A stretch of DNA of 64,000 nt from UBA2377 sp964525935 (GCA_964525935.1 CAZGJZ010000004.1:62001-126000); one strand, 5' to 3'; numbered from the stretch's first letter, positions 18,428 through 27,258 are shown. Numbers and translations are program-made. Notes: generated from the letters alone by a model not told the origin.

Positions 18428-19261
18428 CTACAACGGCTGGGTGCCGTTGGCGGTGAGCAGCCAGCCGGCGCCGACGGCGGGGAGGATGACCTGTGCGGTG
18501 CCGCCGAGCTTGCGGTAGGTGTTGGCGAAGAGTGACGGGTCGAGCGTTTCGCACTTGGGAATTTTGTCAGCGGAACGATCCCAGAGGAGATGATGGTGCG
18601 GGATGACGGTGCGGGCATCGAGCTGCCACGCGAGGAGGGCGGCCTCGTGGGCGTTCAGGTTGCCGACGGAGCCGTTCATGCAAAACGTGGCGAGCGCGAG
18701 GGACGTGCCGACGAGCGAGCGATGAATGCGCGGATCGTAGTCGGTGTCGCCGGTGTGGTAGACGCGCACGCCGTTGAAATCGAGGAGCACGCCGAAGGCG
18801 TCGGGGACTTCCCAGCCGGGAACGCCGGCTTCGTGGCGGGCGGCGATGCCGGTGAGCTTGACGCCGTCGCCGAGGTCGAGGGTCTGGCCGACCGTGAGCG
18901 GGGTGAGTTGCGCGACGGGCACGCCCAGCGGGGCAGCGTGCGACATCGCAGCGTGCGACATGATGAACTTCGTGGCGGAGCGGCGGCGCGCGATGGCGGG
19001 CACCGCCTCGGGGTCGAGGTGGTCTTCGTGCCAATGCGTGCTGATGACGACGTCGGGCTCGGCTTCGGCTGGCGTGAGTGGTGCCGGGAAGGCGCGAGCG
19101 ATGCCGAAGAGCGTGCGGACGGCGTCTGAGAGATAGGGGTCGATCCAGATCTGCCGGCCGGAAGAGGTCTTGAAGATGAAACCGGAGCCGCCGAGCCACC
19201 AGGCGGCGACGGAGCCGGGGGCGGGGTTCGTCAGGGCGATGCGAGCGGCGAGGGTGGACAT
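18428..19261 (-). CDS. MBL-fold metallo-hydrolase (UlaG-like)
   Basis: Start ATG 19261 (277 residues) is preferred; the GTG at 19303 lies in repeat DNA. THWHEDHLD is the HxHxDH zinc motif of the metallo-beta-lactamase fold, and GGSGFIFKTSSGRQIWIDPY plus VYHTGDTDYD are further typical blocks. The nearest functional model is UlaG, the L-ascorbate-6-phosphate lactonase, so opening of a lactone is a reasonable but unproven role. It is the last gene of a long minus-strand series of sugar-acid-type enzymes and is followed by a hairpin repeat. Confidence 0.78.
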   Translation of the reverse strand: MSTLAARIALTNPAPGSVAAWWLGGSGFIFKTSSGRQIWIDPYLSDAVRTLFGIARAFPAPLTPAEAEPDVVISTHWHEDHLDPEAVPAIARRRSATKFIMSHAAMSHAAPLGVPVAQLTPLTVGQTLDLGDGVKLTGIAARHEAGVPGWEVPDAFGVLLDFNGVRVYHTGDTDYDPRIHRSLVGTSLALATFCMNGSVGNLNAHEAALLAWQLDARTVIPHHHLLWDRSADKIPKCETLDPSLFANTYRKLGGTAQVILPAVGAGWLLTANGTQPL

Positions 19262-19289
19262 GGGATTGAGGGAAACGATCAGAGGAGAA

Positions 19290-19440
19290 CCACGAATGGA
19301 CACGAATTCACACGACTAGGGGTCGAGCCTTTTTAACCACGGATTTCACGGATGGCACGGATTCCGAACCGATGGATTTATCCGTGTAGATCAGTATAAT
19401 CCGTGGTCCCGAACTCATTCGTGTGAATTCGTGTCCATTC
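19290..19440. repeat. CACGGATT/CACGAATTC intergenic repeat block
   Basis: The gap between the MBL-fold and enolase-superfamily genes contains CCACGGATTTCACGGATGGC and its inverse-type partner TATAATCCGTGGTCC, flanked by GAATGGACACGAATTCACAC and GTGTGAATTCGTGTCCATTC. The flanking pair is an almost perfect outer inverted repeat. The whole block could fold as a nested hairpin. Confidence 0.7.
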
Positions 19441-19444
19441 GCGG

Positions 19445-20635
19445 TTAGAGTTTGGAAAAGCGGCGGATGAGGTTGGGGCGGGCGAGGAAGTCGTCGCGGA
19501 GTTTTACGCCGAGGCCGGGGCTGAATTGGTCGAGCAAGGCGCGGCCTTCGCGGAGCGGGACGTTGGGCGTGGCGACTTCGCGGTAATAGCCCTCACAAAA
19601 ACCGCGGACGGTTTCCATGATCATGGCGTTGGGCACGGCGGCGCAGAGGTGGAGACAGGCGAAGAGGTTTACGGGGCCGGTGCAGTCGTGCGGCGCGATG
19701 GAGAGGTGATGCGTGTCGGCGAGCGTGGCGATCTTGAGCGCCTCACTGAGCCCGCCGGTCCAGATGACGTCGGGCATGATCACGTGCGCGGCGTCGGCAT
19801 CGAGGATGCGACGGTAGGCGTGGCGGGTGAAGAGGCGTTCGCTCACGGACTGCGGCACGCGAGACTCACGGACGAGGCGGGCGAGGTCGTCGGCGCTCTC
19901 GGGTTGGATGAAATCCTCCATCCACATCACGTCGTAGGGCTCCACGGCGCGGGCGATGCGGAGGGCGCAGTTGACGTCCCAACGCGAGTGGCCCTCGAGG
20001 GCGATCTGCATCTTGTCGCCGACGGCGCGACGAATTTCCTGCACGGTCCAGAGGCCCTGCGCGAGTTGCTCGGGCAGGAGGTCGTGGCCGACCGGGCCGA
20101 CGGCGGACCAACCGGCGGGACCGGTGATCGCGGACACTTTCATCTGTGGCGCGAAGCGGTCCCACGGCCAGACCTTCATGGCGGTGATGCCTTGGGCGAG
20201 GAGGGAGCGGGCGAGGTCGCCGGGATTTCCGAGGAAGCCGGTCTGGTCGGCGTAGAGCGGCGTGTTGACGCAGGTGTTGTAGATGCGGATCGAGTCGCGC
20301 GTCTGGCCGCCGAGGAGATTGAGCACCGGCTGGCCGGTGTGCTGGCCGAGGAGATCCCAGAGCGCGAGATCGATGGCGGAAATGGCGCGCATCTCAGCGC
20401 CGGCGTGGCCGAAGAAATTGGCGTAAGAGAACAGCGCCTGCCAGTGGCGTTCGCGGTCGAAGGCGGATTGCCCGAGAAGCAGCGGCGCGGCGAAATCGTG
20501 GATGACGCCCTCGACGGCGGACGGAATGTAGAAAGTCTCACCGAGGCCGATGAGGCCGTCGTCCGTGTGGAGGCGCACCCAAAGCAGGTTGGGAAAATCA
20601 GGGGAGCGGATGGTCTCGATGCGGGAAATTTTCAT
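19445..20635 (-). CDS. Enolase-superfamily (mandelate racemase/muconate lactonizing type) dehydratase
   Basis: This 396-residue protein starts MKISRIETIRS, the usual beginning of sugar-acid dehydratases. The barrel carries EGHSRWDV, VMWMEDFIQPE and IMPDVIWTGGLSEALKI, the expected positions of acidic metal ligands, and SIAPHDCTGPVN supplies a candidate His base. Relatives dehydrate hexonates or other acid sugars to 2-keto-3-deoxy acids. Another member of the superfamily lies directly upstream on the same strand, so two related acid sugars or two steps may be handled. The substrate cannot be assigned. Confidence 0.83.
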   Translation of the reverse strand: MKISRIETIRSPDFPNLLWVRLHTDDGLIGLGETFYIPSAVEGVIHDFAAPLLLGQSAFDRERHWQALFSYANFFGHAGAEMRAISAIDLALWDLLGQHTGQPVLNLLGGQTRDSIRIYNTCVNTPLYADQTGFLGNPGDLARSLLAQGITAMKVWPWDRFAPQMKVSAITGPAGWSAVGPVGHDLLPEQLAQGLWTVQEIRRAVGDKMQIALEGHSRWDVNCALRIARAVEPYDVMWMEDFIQPESADDLARLVRESRVPQSVSERLFTRHAYRRILDADAAHVIMPDVIWTGGLSEALKIATLADTHHLSIAPHDCTGPVNLFACLHLCAAVPNAMIMETVRGFCEGYYREVATPNVPLREGRALLDQFSPGLGVKLRDDFLARPNLIRRFSKL

Positions 20636-20660
20636 CGGCGGGTGGGGTCGGGGGATTCGA

Positions 20661-20683
20661 AGTGCGGGTCGGAGACCCGCACT
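20661..20683. repeat. AGTGCGGGTC palindrome overlapping a stop codon
   Basis: AGTGCGGGTC-GGA-GACCCGCACT is a perfect 10-base inverted repeat. Its right arm runs into the TAG stop (20682-20684, minus strand) of the upstream enolase-superfamily gene, so a mobile intergenic repeat may have supplied the stop codon. Confidence 0.7.
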
Positions 20684-21857
20684 ACTTGGCTTTGCGTTTG
20701 GGGCGGGCGGTGCCGAGGCGCTTTTCCCAGCCCTCGGTGTGGATGTTGAGGAAGGCGTTCGGGTCGTAGGGGTGGGCGCGAACGACGTCGAGGTTGAGCT
20801 TGAGGCCGAGGCCGGGCGCTTCGGGAAGCGAGAAATGGCCGTTGGCGGGGTTGAGCTGCGGCGTCCACGTGACGAGGTCGCGGGTCCAGGCGTCGTTAAA
20901 GTAGTCGAAGTTTTCCTGGATGAGAAAATTCGGAACGCACGCGGCGAGTTGGAGACAGACGGCGGTGGCGACGGGGCCGCCGCTTTGGTGCGGGGCGATC
21001 CACGAGCCGTGGGCCTCGGCGAGGTGGGCGACGGCCAGCGTCGGAAGGATGCCGCCGAGCGACATGGGCTCGGGCTGGAAAATGTTTACGCCGCCGCCGT
21101 GCGCGAGGGTGTAGAACTGGCCGAGCGTATCATACATCTCGCCGGTGGCGACGCGGATGGGCGAGCGATGGCCGACGGCGTTGGCGGGGGCCTCGCGTTC
21201 GCGCGTGGTGGGCTCTTCCCACCAGTAGAGGTTGAGCGGAGCGAGTTTTTCGGCGGCGCGGACGGCGTCGGCTTCGGTGAAGCGCGCGTGAACGTCGATC
21301 AGGATGTGGAGCTTCGGGAAACGTTTCCGGATGGCGGCGAGGATGTCGTAGGAAAGCTGGAGCTCATCGTCGCTGATGAAGCCCTGGGCGGTGCCGAACG
21401 GGTCGAGCTTCAGCGCGTGGAAACCGCGGGCGACGACTTTGTCGGCGGCGGCGACAAAGTGTTTCGGGGTGCGCTCGGTGCGATACCAGCCGTTGGCGTA
21501 GGCGAGAATGGACTCGCGAGCGCGACCGCCGAGGAGTTGCCAGATGGGAACGCCGAGGTGCTGGCCGAGAATGTCCCAGCAGGCGACTTCGACGGCGGCG
21601 ACGGCGGTGCGGTGGATGTGGCCGCCGTCGAGCGAGACGCTTTCCATCATGCGACGGGCGATGGCGCGGACCTGCGTGGGGTCCTGGCCGACGGCGAACT
21701 GCGCGAGTTCCTCCACGGCGGTCTCGGTGGTCTTGATGAAACCATTGAGGGTGCCTTCGCCGAGGCCGATAAGGCCGGTGTCGGTGTGGACGTGGACGAA
21801 GAGGTAGTTCTTCCAGCCGGCGCCGACGGTGAAGGTCTCGATGCGGGTGATTTTCAT
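20682..21857 (-). CDS. Enolase-superfamily sugar-acid dehydratase (galactonate-dehydratase-like)
   Basis: From ATG 21857 the product is 391 residues beginning MKITRIETFTVGAGWKNYLF. Barrel elements include the ALKLDPFG strand, LIDVHARFTEADAV, LYWWEEPTTRE, VATGEMYD and SWIAPHQSGGPVATAV, in the order found in DgoD-like dehydratases. Such enzymes are Mg-dependent and produce 2-keto-3-deoxy sugar acids. It is 7 bases from the transketolase C-subunit gene, so they are co-transcribed. The C-terminal tail (ARPKRKAK) ends inside a repeat palindrome. Substrate specificity is unknown. Confidence 0.82.
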   Translation of the reverse strand: MKITRIETFTVGAGWKNYLFVHVHTDTGLIGLGEGTLNGFIKTTETAVEELAQFAVGQDPTQVRAIARRMMESVSLDGGHIHRTAVAAVEVACWDILGQHLGVPIWQLLGGRARESILAYANGWYRTERTPKHFVAAADKVVARGFHALKLDPFGTAQGFISDDELQLSYDILAAIRKRFPKLHILIDVHARFTEADAVRAAEKLAPLNLYWWEEPTTREREAPANAVGHRSPIRVATGEMYDTLGQFYTLAHGGGVNIFQPEPMSLGGILPTLAVAHLAEAHGSWIAPHQSGGPVATAVCLQLAACVPNFLIQENFDYFNDAWTRDLVTWTPQLNPANGHFSLPEAPGLGLKLNLDVVRAHPYDPNAFLNIHTEGWEKRLGTARPKRKAK

Positions 21858-21864
21858 GGGCGGA

Positions 21865-22875
21865 TCAGCGGAGAACGTCTTGAGCGGCGGTGACGAGGTG
21901 GGCAGGGGTGAGGGCGTAGCGTTCGGCGAGGTAGGGGAGTGAACCACTTTCGCAGAACGTGTCGGGGAGGCCGATGCGTTTGAGACGGATGGGAAGACCT
22001 TCGTCCACGGCGAGGTCGGCAACGGCGCTGGCGAGGCCGCCGGTGACGAAGTGATTTTCGGCGGTGACGATGCGCGGGACGCGGGCGAGGAGCGCGGCGA
22101 CAGTGGCGCGGTCGAAGGGTTTCAACGTGCTGACGTGCAAGACGGCGGCGCGGACGCCTGAGGCGGCGAGCGTCTGTGCGGCGGCGAGAGTGCGGGTCGT
22201 CATGAGGCCGGTGCTGATGAAGGCGACGTCGGCGCCATCGCGGAGAAGTTTGGCGCGGCCGAGTTCGAATTTGTAATCAGCGGGATCGAGCGTGACTGGA
22301 ACAATGCCGCGGAGCAGGCGCATGTAGACCGGACCGTCGTGTGCGGCGATGGCGGCGGTGGCTTGGGCGGTCTCAGTGGCGTCGCAGGGATCGATGACCG
22401 TGAGGCCGGGGATGCTGCGCATGAGGGCGAGATCCTCGATGCCTTGGTGCGTGCCACCGTAGCCGGTGGTGAGGCCGGGCAGGCCGGCGATGATCTTCAC
22501 GTTGGCGCGACCGAGGGCGGCGCCGATGGCGATGAAGTCGTAGGCGCGGCGCGTGGCGAAGACGCAGTAGGTCGTGGCGAATGGCACGAGGCCGGTGCGC
22601 GCGAGGCCGCAGGCGGCGCCGATGAGGCTTTGCTCAGCCATGCCCATCTGGAAAAAGCGCGCGGGGAATTTATCCGCGAAGACGTGGATGTCGGTGTATT
22701 TGCCGAGGTCGGCGGTGAGGCCGACGATGCGCGGGTCGCGTTCGGCGGCGCGCACGAGGGCGTGGCCGAAGGGTGCATTTTCGGTCTTGGCGGCGCCGGC
22801 GGCGTCGGAAGCGAGGATGGTGCCGGTGACGCCGCGCGCGGCGGGTTTGGCGGGAGAAGCGATGGACGTGCTCAT
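21865..22875 (-). CDS. Transketolase C-terminal subunit (split transketolase)
   Basis: This 336-residue protein starts at ATG 22875, overlapping the stop of the N-subunit gene by 4 bases (ATGA). GMAEQSLIGAACGLARTGLVPFATTYCVF is the pyrimidine-binding domain of transketolase-like enzymes, with the catalytic Glu in MAEQ. The C-terminal domain follows. Together with the next protein it forms a split, thiamine-diphosphate-dependent transketolase that moves two-carbon units between sugars. Split forms are common in dedicated sugar or cyclitol pathways rather than in the housekeeping pentose pathway. Confidence 0.88.
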   Translation of the reverse strand: MSTSIASPAKPAARGVTGTILASDAAGAAKTENAPFGHALVRAAERDPRIVGLTADLGKYTDIHVFADKFPARFFQMGMAEQSLIGAACGLARTGLVPFATTYCVFATRRAYDFIAIGAALGRANVKIIAGLPGLTTGYGGTHQGIEDLALMRSIPGLTVIDPCDATETAQATAAIAAHDGPVYMRLLRGIVPVTLDPADYKFELGRAKLLRDGADVAFISTGLMTTRTLAAAQTLAASGVRAAVLHVSTLKPFDRATVAALLARVPRIVTAENHFVTGGLASAVADLAVDEGLPIRLKRIGLPDTFCESGSLPYLAERYALTPAHLVTAAQDVLR

Positions 22876-23708
22876 GTGGAGGCCTCCAGTTGGCTGCGGG
22901 CGGTGGCCCACTCATCGGGGGCGACGCGGATGAAATGGTTTTTTTCGCGCTCTTCGAAGGCGCGGACGCCGCGGCCCATGAGCGTGTCGACGATGATGGC
23001 GTGCGGTTTGCCCTCGGTGGCGCGGGCGGCGGCAAAGGCGGCAAGCAGCGCGGGAAAGTCGTGACCGCTGACGCGCTGCGTGTGCCAGCCGAAGGCGGCC
23101 CATTTTTCGTGGATGGGCTCGATGCCAAGGACGCGCGACGGCGGACCGTCGGCCTGCTGGTTGTTGCAATCGACGAGGGCGATGAGGCGGTCGAGCTTGT
23201 GGTGGGCGCCAGCGAGGGCGGCTTCCCAGGTGGAGCCTTCCTGGCACTCGCCGTCGGAGAGCAGGTTGAAGACGCGGGCGTCGCGATTTTGAAGACGCAG
23301 GCCGAGAGCCATGCCGACGGACTGGGTGAGACCGTGGCCGAGGGAGCCGCCGGTCATTTCGACGCCTGGCGTGGTTTCGGGCGCGGACATTTCGAGGCGG
23401 GAGCCGTCGGCGCCATAGGTGGAGAGTTCGTCGACCGAAAGGATGCCGGCCTCGGCGAGCGCGGCGTAGAGGCCGATGGCGTAGTGGCCGATGGAGAGGA
23501 CGAAGCGGTCGCGGTCGGGCCAAGCGGGTTCGGCGGGGCGTGTGCGAAGCTGGGAGAAGTAGACGACGGCGAGCAGGTCGGCGATGCCGAGGCCCTGGCC
23601 GACGTAGCCCTGGCCGACGATCTCGGCCATGTGGAGCACGTGGCGGCGCATCGACTTGGCGCGGGCGCGGAGCGCGGCGAGGTCTTGGGTGAGGGGGATG
23701 AGACTCAT
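22872..23708 (-). CDS. Transketolase N-terminal subunit (split transketolase)
   Basis: This 278-residue protein holds the thiamine-diphosphate-binding domain. GDGECQEGSTWEAALAGAHH and the VDCNNQQADG block together give the GDG...NN Mg-ThDP motif, and GSLGHGLTQSVGMALGLRL is also conserved. It overlaps the C-subunit gene by 4 bases, so the two are translationally coupled. Paired with the dehydratases downstream it suggests carbon rearrangement in a sugar-acid or keto-sugar pathway. A short CGCAAA repeat lies upstream at 23727. Confidence 0.9.
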   Translation of the reverse strand: MSLIPLTQDLAALRARAKSMRRHVLHMAEIVGQGYVGQGLGIADLLAVVYFSQLRTRPAEPAWPDRDRFVLSIGHYAIGLYAALAEAGILSVDELSTYGADGSRLEMSAPETTPGVEMTGGSLGHGLTQSVGMALGLRLQNRDARVFNLLSDGECQEGSTWEAALAGAHHKLDRLIALVDCNNQQADGPPSRVLGIEPIHEKWAAFGWHTQRVSGHDFPALLAAFAAARATEGKPHAIIVDTLMGRGVRAFEEREKNHFIRVAPDEWATARSQLEAST

Positions 23709-23726
23709 GTTTTAAATACGGAGAAT

Positions 23727-23758
23727 GGCCGCAAAGAGGCGCAGAAGGCGCAAAAAGG
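23727..23758. repeat. CGCAAAGAGGCGCAGAAGGC repeat
   Basis: GCCGCAAAGAGGCGCAGAAG with the following GCGCAAAAAG matches the left arm of the repeat at 18290 almost exactly. It lies between the transketolase and SDR genes. Confidence 0.6.
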
Positions 23759-23768
23759 GATCGAGATT

Positions 23769-24548
23769 TTAGCCGAGCTCCATGCCGCCGGTGAAGTTGA
23801 AGCGTTCGGCGGTGACATAGGCGGCGGCATCGCTGGCGAGCCAGACGGCGGCTTGGGCGACTTCGGCGGGATCGACGCGGCGCTGCATCGGCAGGCTTTG
23901 CGTGCGAGCGGCGGTGAGGGCGGCGAGATCCTGGCCGGTGAGCTTGGCGAGATCGCGGTCAAGGGCATCGACCATGCCGCCGGTCATGCGACCGGGGACG
24001 AGCGTGTTGACCGTGATGCCGTGCGGGGCCCACGCGCTGGCGCAGGACTTGGTGAAGCTGTCGACGGCGGCCTTGCTCGCGCCGTAGGTGGCGAAGTTGG
24101 GGACGGCGAGACGCGTGGCGGGCGTGGAGATCGTGATGATGCGGCCGAATTTTCGCGGGAGCATGACCTTGGCGGCCTCAGTCATGCAGTAGAAAGCGCC
24201 GCGGGCGTTGATGTCGAAGACCTGGTCCCAGCGCTCGGGCGTGACCTCGGTGAGCGGATCAACGAGGCAGATGGCGGCGCAGTTGACCATGAGGTCGAGC
24301 TGGCCGAAACGCTGCACGGTGGCGGCGATGCCGGCGCGGATCTCGGCGGGGTTGGCGATATTCATCGCGAGCGCGAGGCCGGCGGTGGCGTGGCCGGCGA
24401 GCGAGAGGGTTTCCTGCGCGGTGGCGGCGGAAAGATCGGCGACGGCGATTTGCGCGCCCGCCTTGGCGTAGGCGAGGGCGATGGCGCGGCCGAGGCCGGC
24501 GCCGCCACCGACGATGAGGGCGGTGCGATTCTGCAAGAGCGGGGTCAT
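23769..24548 (-). CDS. Short-chain dehydrogenase/reductase
   Basis: Start ATG 24548 gives 259 residues. The N-terminal LIVGGGAGLGRAIA is the glycine-rich NAD(P) motif, VNCAA is the NNAG-type motif, and STPATRLAVPNFATYGASKA holds the catalytic Ser-Tyr-x-x-x-Lys set. The enzyme most likely interconverts an alcohol and a ketone in the surrounding sugar pathway. It is one of two SDRs in the locus (the other is at 38785). Cofactor and substrate are not predictable with confidence. Confidence 0.87.
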   Translation of the reverse strand: MTPLLQNRTALIVGGGAGLGRAIALAYAKAGAQIAVADLSAATAQETLSLAGHATAGLALAMNIANPAEIRAGIAATVQRFGQLDLMVNCAAICLVDPLTEVTPERWDQVFDINARGAFYCMTEAAKVMLPRKFGRIITISTPATRLAVPNFATYGASKAAVDSFTKSCASAWAPHGITVNTLVPGRMTGGMVDALDRDLAKLTGQDLAALTAARTQSLPMQRRVDPAEVAQAAVWLASDAAAYVTAERFNFTGGMELG

Positions 24549-24686
24549 GAGAGGGGGACGGGCGGGATGAGCGAAGCGGACAAGAGGGAGCGGGGTGATG
24601 GATGACGCGGAGCGTGGAGTTGGCAATCTTTGGGCGGGGAAAAGCGGGCTGAATAATCCAGTCACCCGGGTGGGTGAGGATTTGAT

Positions 24687-24760
24687 TTAACCGCCAAGAA
24701 CGCAAAAAAGCGCAAAGAACCGGATTGGGTCTCTGCGCTCTTTGCGTTCTTGGCGGTTAA
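24687..24760. repeat. Long perfect inverted repeat (CGCAAAGAACGC family)
   Basis: TTAACCGCCAAGAACGCAAA (24687-24706) is the exact reverse complement of 24741-24760, and the inner bases extend the stem imperfectly (AGCGCAAAG with CTCTGCGCT). It is the clearest palindromic member of this intergenic family. It could act as an mRNA-stabilising or attenuating hairpin between two genes on the same strand. Confidence 0.75.
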
Positions 24761-24786
24761 TTTGGACCGCGGGCCGAGATGGCGGC

Positions 24787-25581
24787 TCAGCCGTAGGCGC
24801 CGATGCTGTGGAAACCGAGGATGCGTTTTTGCTTCGGCGTGACGCGATCGATGACTTCCTGGGGCATCTGGTAATTGACGAAGGGGTAGAAGCGCTGGGC
24901 GACCCAGCGGCGGGCGAAGGGAGTTTGGAGGACCCAGCGGACGCGGTCTTTGGAGAGGTTCGGGCCGCCTTGGTGCCAGACTTGGTCGTTCCAGAGGACG
25001 AGGGTGCCGGCCTTGCCCGCGGAGCTGACGTAGCCGCGACCTTCGTAGAGCGGTGTGCCGCTGGCGTCCTTGTCGGCGTCGGTGGGTGAACGGCCGGCGC
25101 GATGGCTGCCGGGGATGAGCTGGGTCGGACCGAGTTCGTCGTCCACGTCACACAGGTAGTAATTCATGTTGATCGTGAACGTGGGGACGGGGATGTCGGC
25201 GGGAAGTTTCTTGCCGGCGGGAATGGGAAAACGGCAGGCGTCGTCGAGGTGCCAGAAACTGATGGTCTTGCCGGGGAGCGTGCGCAGGCCCGTGAGGGCG
25301 ATGAGGTGGTAGTTGTCGCCGAGGAGGGCTTCCATGAGCTCGGCCACGCCGGGGTGATCGAGCATGAAGTCGAAGTCCGGGCCTTGCTCGAAGAGCTTGG
25401 GGCGCCAGATCTCCTGCATGTGATACATTTCGGCGTCAGCGCTGTGCTTGCTGAAGGCGCGCTCAAGGCCGGCGCGGACCCTGGCGATTTCGTCGGGCGA
25501 CAGGATGTCGGGGAGGACGAGGAAACCGTCGCGGTTGAACTGCTCAATGATCTCGGGCGTGGGTTTGATGATTCTGCTCAT
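24787..25581 (-). CDS. Phytanoyl-CoA dioxygenase (PhyH)-family enzyme 1
   Basis: This 264-residue protein has the non-haem iron triad pattern. FWHLDDACRF gives the HxD pair, VWHQGGPNLS gives the distal His, and RVRWV gives the 2-oxoglutarate-binding Arg. LGPTQLIPGSHRAGRSP is typical of the family. Such enzymes hydroxylate small molecules using 2-oxoglutarate and O2. A second, divergent PhyH enzyme is encoded at 29314 in the same strand series, so two oxidative steps may exist. The substrate is unknown. Confidence 0.82.
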   Translation of the reverse strand: MSRIIKPTPEIIEQFNRDGFLVLPDILSPDEIARVRAGLERAFSKHSADAEMYHMQEIWRPKLFEQGPDFDFMLDHPGVAELMEALLGDNYHLIALTGLRTLPGKTISFWHLDDACRFPIPAGKKLPADIPVPTFTINMNYYLCDVDDELGPTQLIPGSHRAGRSPTDADKDASGTPLYEGRGYVSSAGKAGTLVLWNDQVWHQGGPNLSKDRVRWVLQTPFARRWVAQRFYPFVNYQMPQEVIDRVTPKQKRILGFHSIGAYG

Positions 25582-25731
25582 GGGGTGGGCAAACTCAGAG
25601 GGGGACGGGGATGGGTGGAAACGAGGTGAGGGGTGGCGTGCGGGCCGTCAATCATGCAATGGGATGGGCCTGATTTTGATGACAGACATCGGGATGGCGG
25701 AAGGTTCCGGGGCGGGCGGCGCGCCTGCGTT

Positions 25732-27258
25732 TTATGGAGTGGTGGTGCGCAGGACGAAGCGGGTGGCTTCGCGGTATTGGATTTCGACGTAGTCGGCGCC
25801 CGGCGTGACGGTGAAGGCGTTGGCGTCGGTCGTGATGTCCACGGTGAGGCCGGGGAGAGTCCAGCGGTCGCGCGTGACGGCGGCGGTGGTGAGGCCGGGG
25901 GCGGAGAGCCGGAAGATGGAGTCGCCGATCGCGGTGATGGTGAGGGTATTTTTCGAGGCGGTGGCGTCGATGCGCGGGCTGTCGCGCAGCCAGACCCAGC
26001 CGAGGGCGGCACCGGGCGTTTTCCAGTGGATGGTGGCGGGATAAAACAGCGTGCGCGAGGTGACGCCGGCGGAGCGTGAGAGCGAGGTGTGCTCGCCGCC
26101 GAGCATGAGGTTTTCGCCGAGCCAGGCGGTGGCGGTGCGTTGCGGCGTGATGATGCGCGTGATCTGGCGCTCGCCTTGGAAGCGCAGGAAATGCGGGAGT
26201 GCGTCGGCGGGGATTTTGGCGCCGAGGATGGCGTAGCCCGATGTGGCGACGAAATCGAAGGCGTGGTCCATCGGGCCGTTGACGTCGGGCAGCGGGGCGA
26301 TGGCGGGGTCGAGTTCGAGGCCAAGCCAGATGCCGGTGAGCGCGGCGTAGCGGGTCATGTCGATGCCGTAGGCCCGGTCGTAGGGGCCGGCGAGGTTGCG
26401 CAGTCCGGCGTGGTAGAATGCGGCGATGTCACGCCACAGGTCGGCCTCCATCTCGGCGCCGAGGCGGCGAAGATGATCGGTCGGACCAAGGGCGCGCCAG
26501 AGGGCAAGGCCGTGGAGATCGACGCCGTAGTAGGTGGGCGAGTTATACTCGTCGAAGGTCTTGTTGGTTTTGAAACCGTCGTGCACGGCGGTGGCCCAGG
26601 CTTCGCCGGCCGTGACCCAATCCGGGCGGTGGAGACGCTGGCCGGCAAAGGTCCACAGGAAACCATGCATGAGCGCGATATTGGTGTAGGAGGGCGTGAG
26701 GCGTTGATCGTGGATTTCGCCCTCGACGGCGCGGCGGATGGAGTCTTCCAAGCGCGCCTGAAGTTCGGCGGGAAGGCGGTCGGGATATTCCAGCAGGATC
26801 GTGGCGAACGTGACGCCGATGAACTGGCGCCAGTTGGGATCGTAGTGCTCCCAACGGGCGGAGAATTGTCCGGGCTGCGGTTCCTCCGGGGAGCGGAAAA
26901 ACGTGCCGTCCCACGGCTGGCCCGGGTCGTCGATTTGCTGGCCGAGGATGGTGTCGAGTGCGCGAAGCGAACGGGCGCGATCACCGGGGCCGTCGCGCAG
27001 CATGAGGCCGAGGGCATACCATGCGGTCTCGCGCACGCGGTGTTTGCGACCGGCGGCATCCGGAGCGGGCGGCGTGGCGGAATCCCAGAGCAGCGCGGCG
27101 CGATCGTCCCAAAGCGAGTCGCCGTAGCGGACGGAGGCGGCGAGCAGGGCCTGGCCGTGGGGGTTGAGCAGGGCGGGGGTGGCGGTGGTCCGCGAGGCGA
27201 AGGCGAGCAAGGCGCCGAGCAGGAAGAAAACCAAGACGCGGGGTGACGTTGATTTCAT
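25732..27258 (-). CDS. Secreted alpha/alpha-toroid-like protein of unknown function
   Basis: Start ATG 27258 gives 508 residues with a signal peptide (VLVFFLLGALLAFASRTTA). The central part contains FDEYNSPTYYGVDLHGLALW and LAGPYDRAYGIDM, and the helical spacing resembles alpha/alpha-toroid carbohydrate-active proteins, with a beta-rich C-terminus. This layout recalls the heparinase II/III architecture, but the diagnostic histidine motif was not seen. It may be an uncharacterised polysaccharide lyase or hydrolase. It is in the minus-strand locus series. Confidence 0.55.
   Translation of the reverse strand: MKSTSPRVLVFFLLGALLAFASRTTATPALLNPHGQALLAASVRYGDSLWDDRAALLWDSATPPAPDAAGRKHRVRETAWYALGLMLRDGPGDRARSLRALDTILGQQIDDPGQPWDGTFFRSPEEPQPGQFSARWEHYDPNWRQFIGVTFATILLEYPDRLPAELQARLEDSIRRAVEGEIHDQRLTPSYTNIALMHGFLWTFAGQRLHRPDWVTAGEAWATAVHDGFKTNKTFDEYNSPTYYGVDLHGLALWRALGPTDHLRRLGAEMEADLWRDIAAFYHAGLRNLAGPYDRAYGIDMTRYAALTGIWLGLELDPAIAPLPDVNGPMDHAFDFVATSGYAILGAKIPADALPHFLRFQGERQITRIITPQRTATAWLGENLMLGGEHTSLSRSAGVTSRTLFYPATIHWKTPGAALGWVWLRDSPRIDATASKNTLTITAIGDSIFRLSAPGLTTAAVTRDRWTLPGLTVDITTDANAFTVTPGADYVEIQYREATRFVLRTTTP

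Noticed and set aside
26089..27246. A 385-residue plus-strand frame
   Set aside because: It is antisense to the toroid-like gene and has low-complexity Gly/Val/Asp composition without recognisable motifs.
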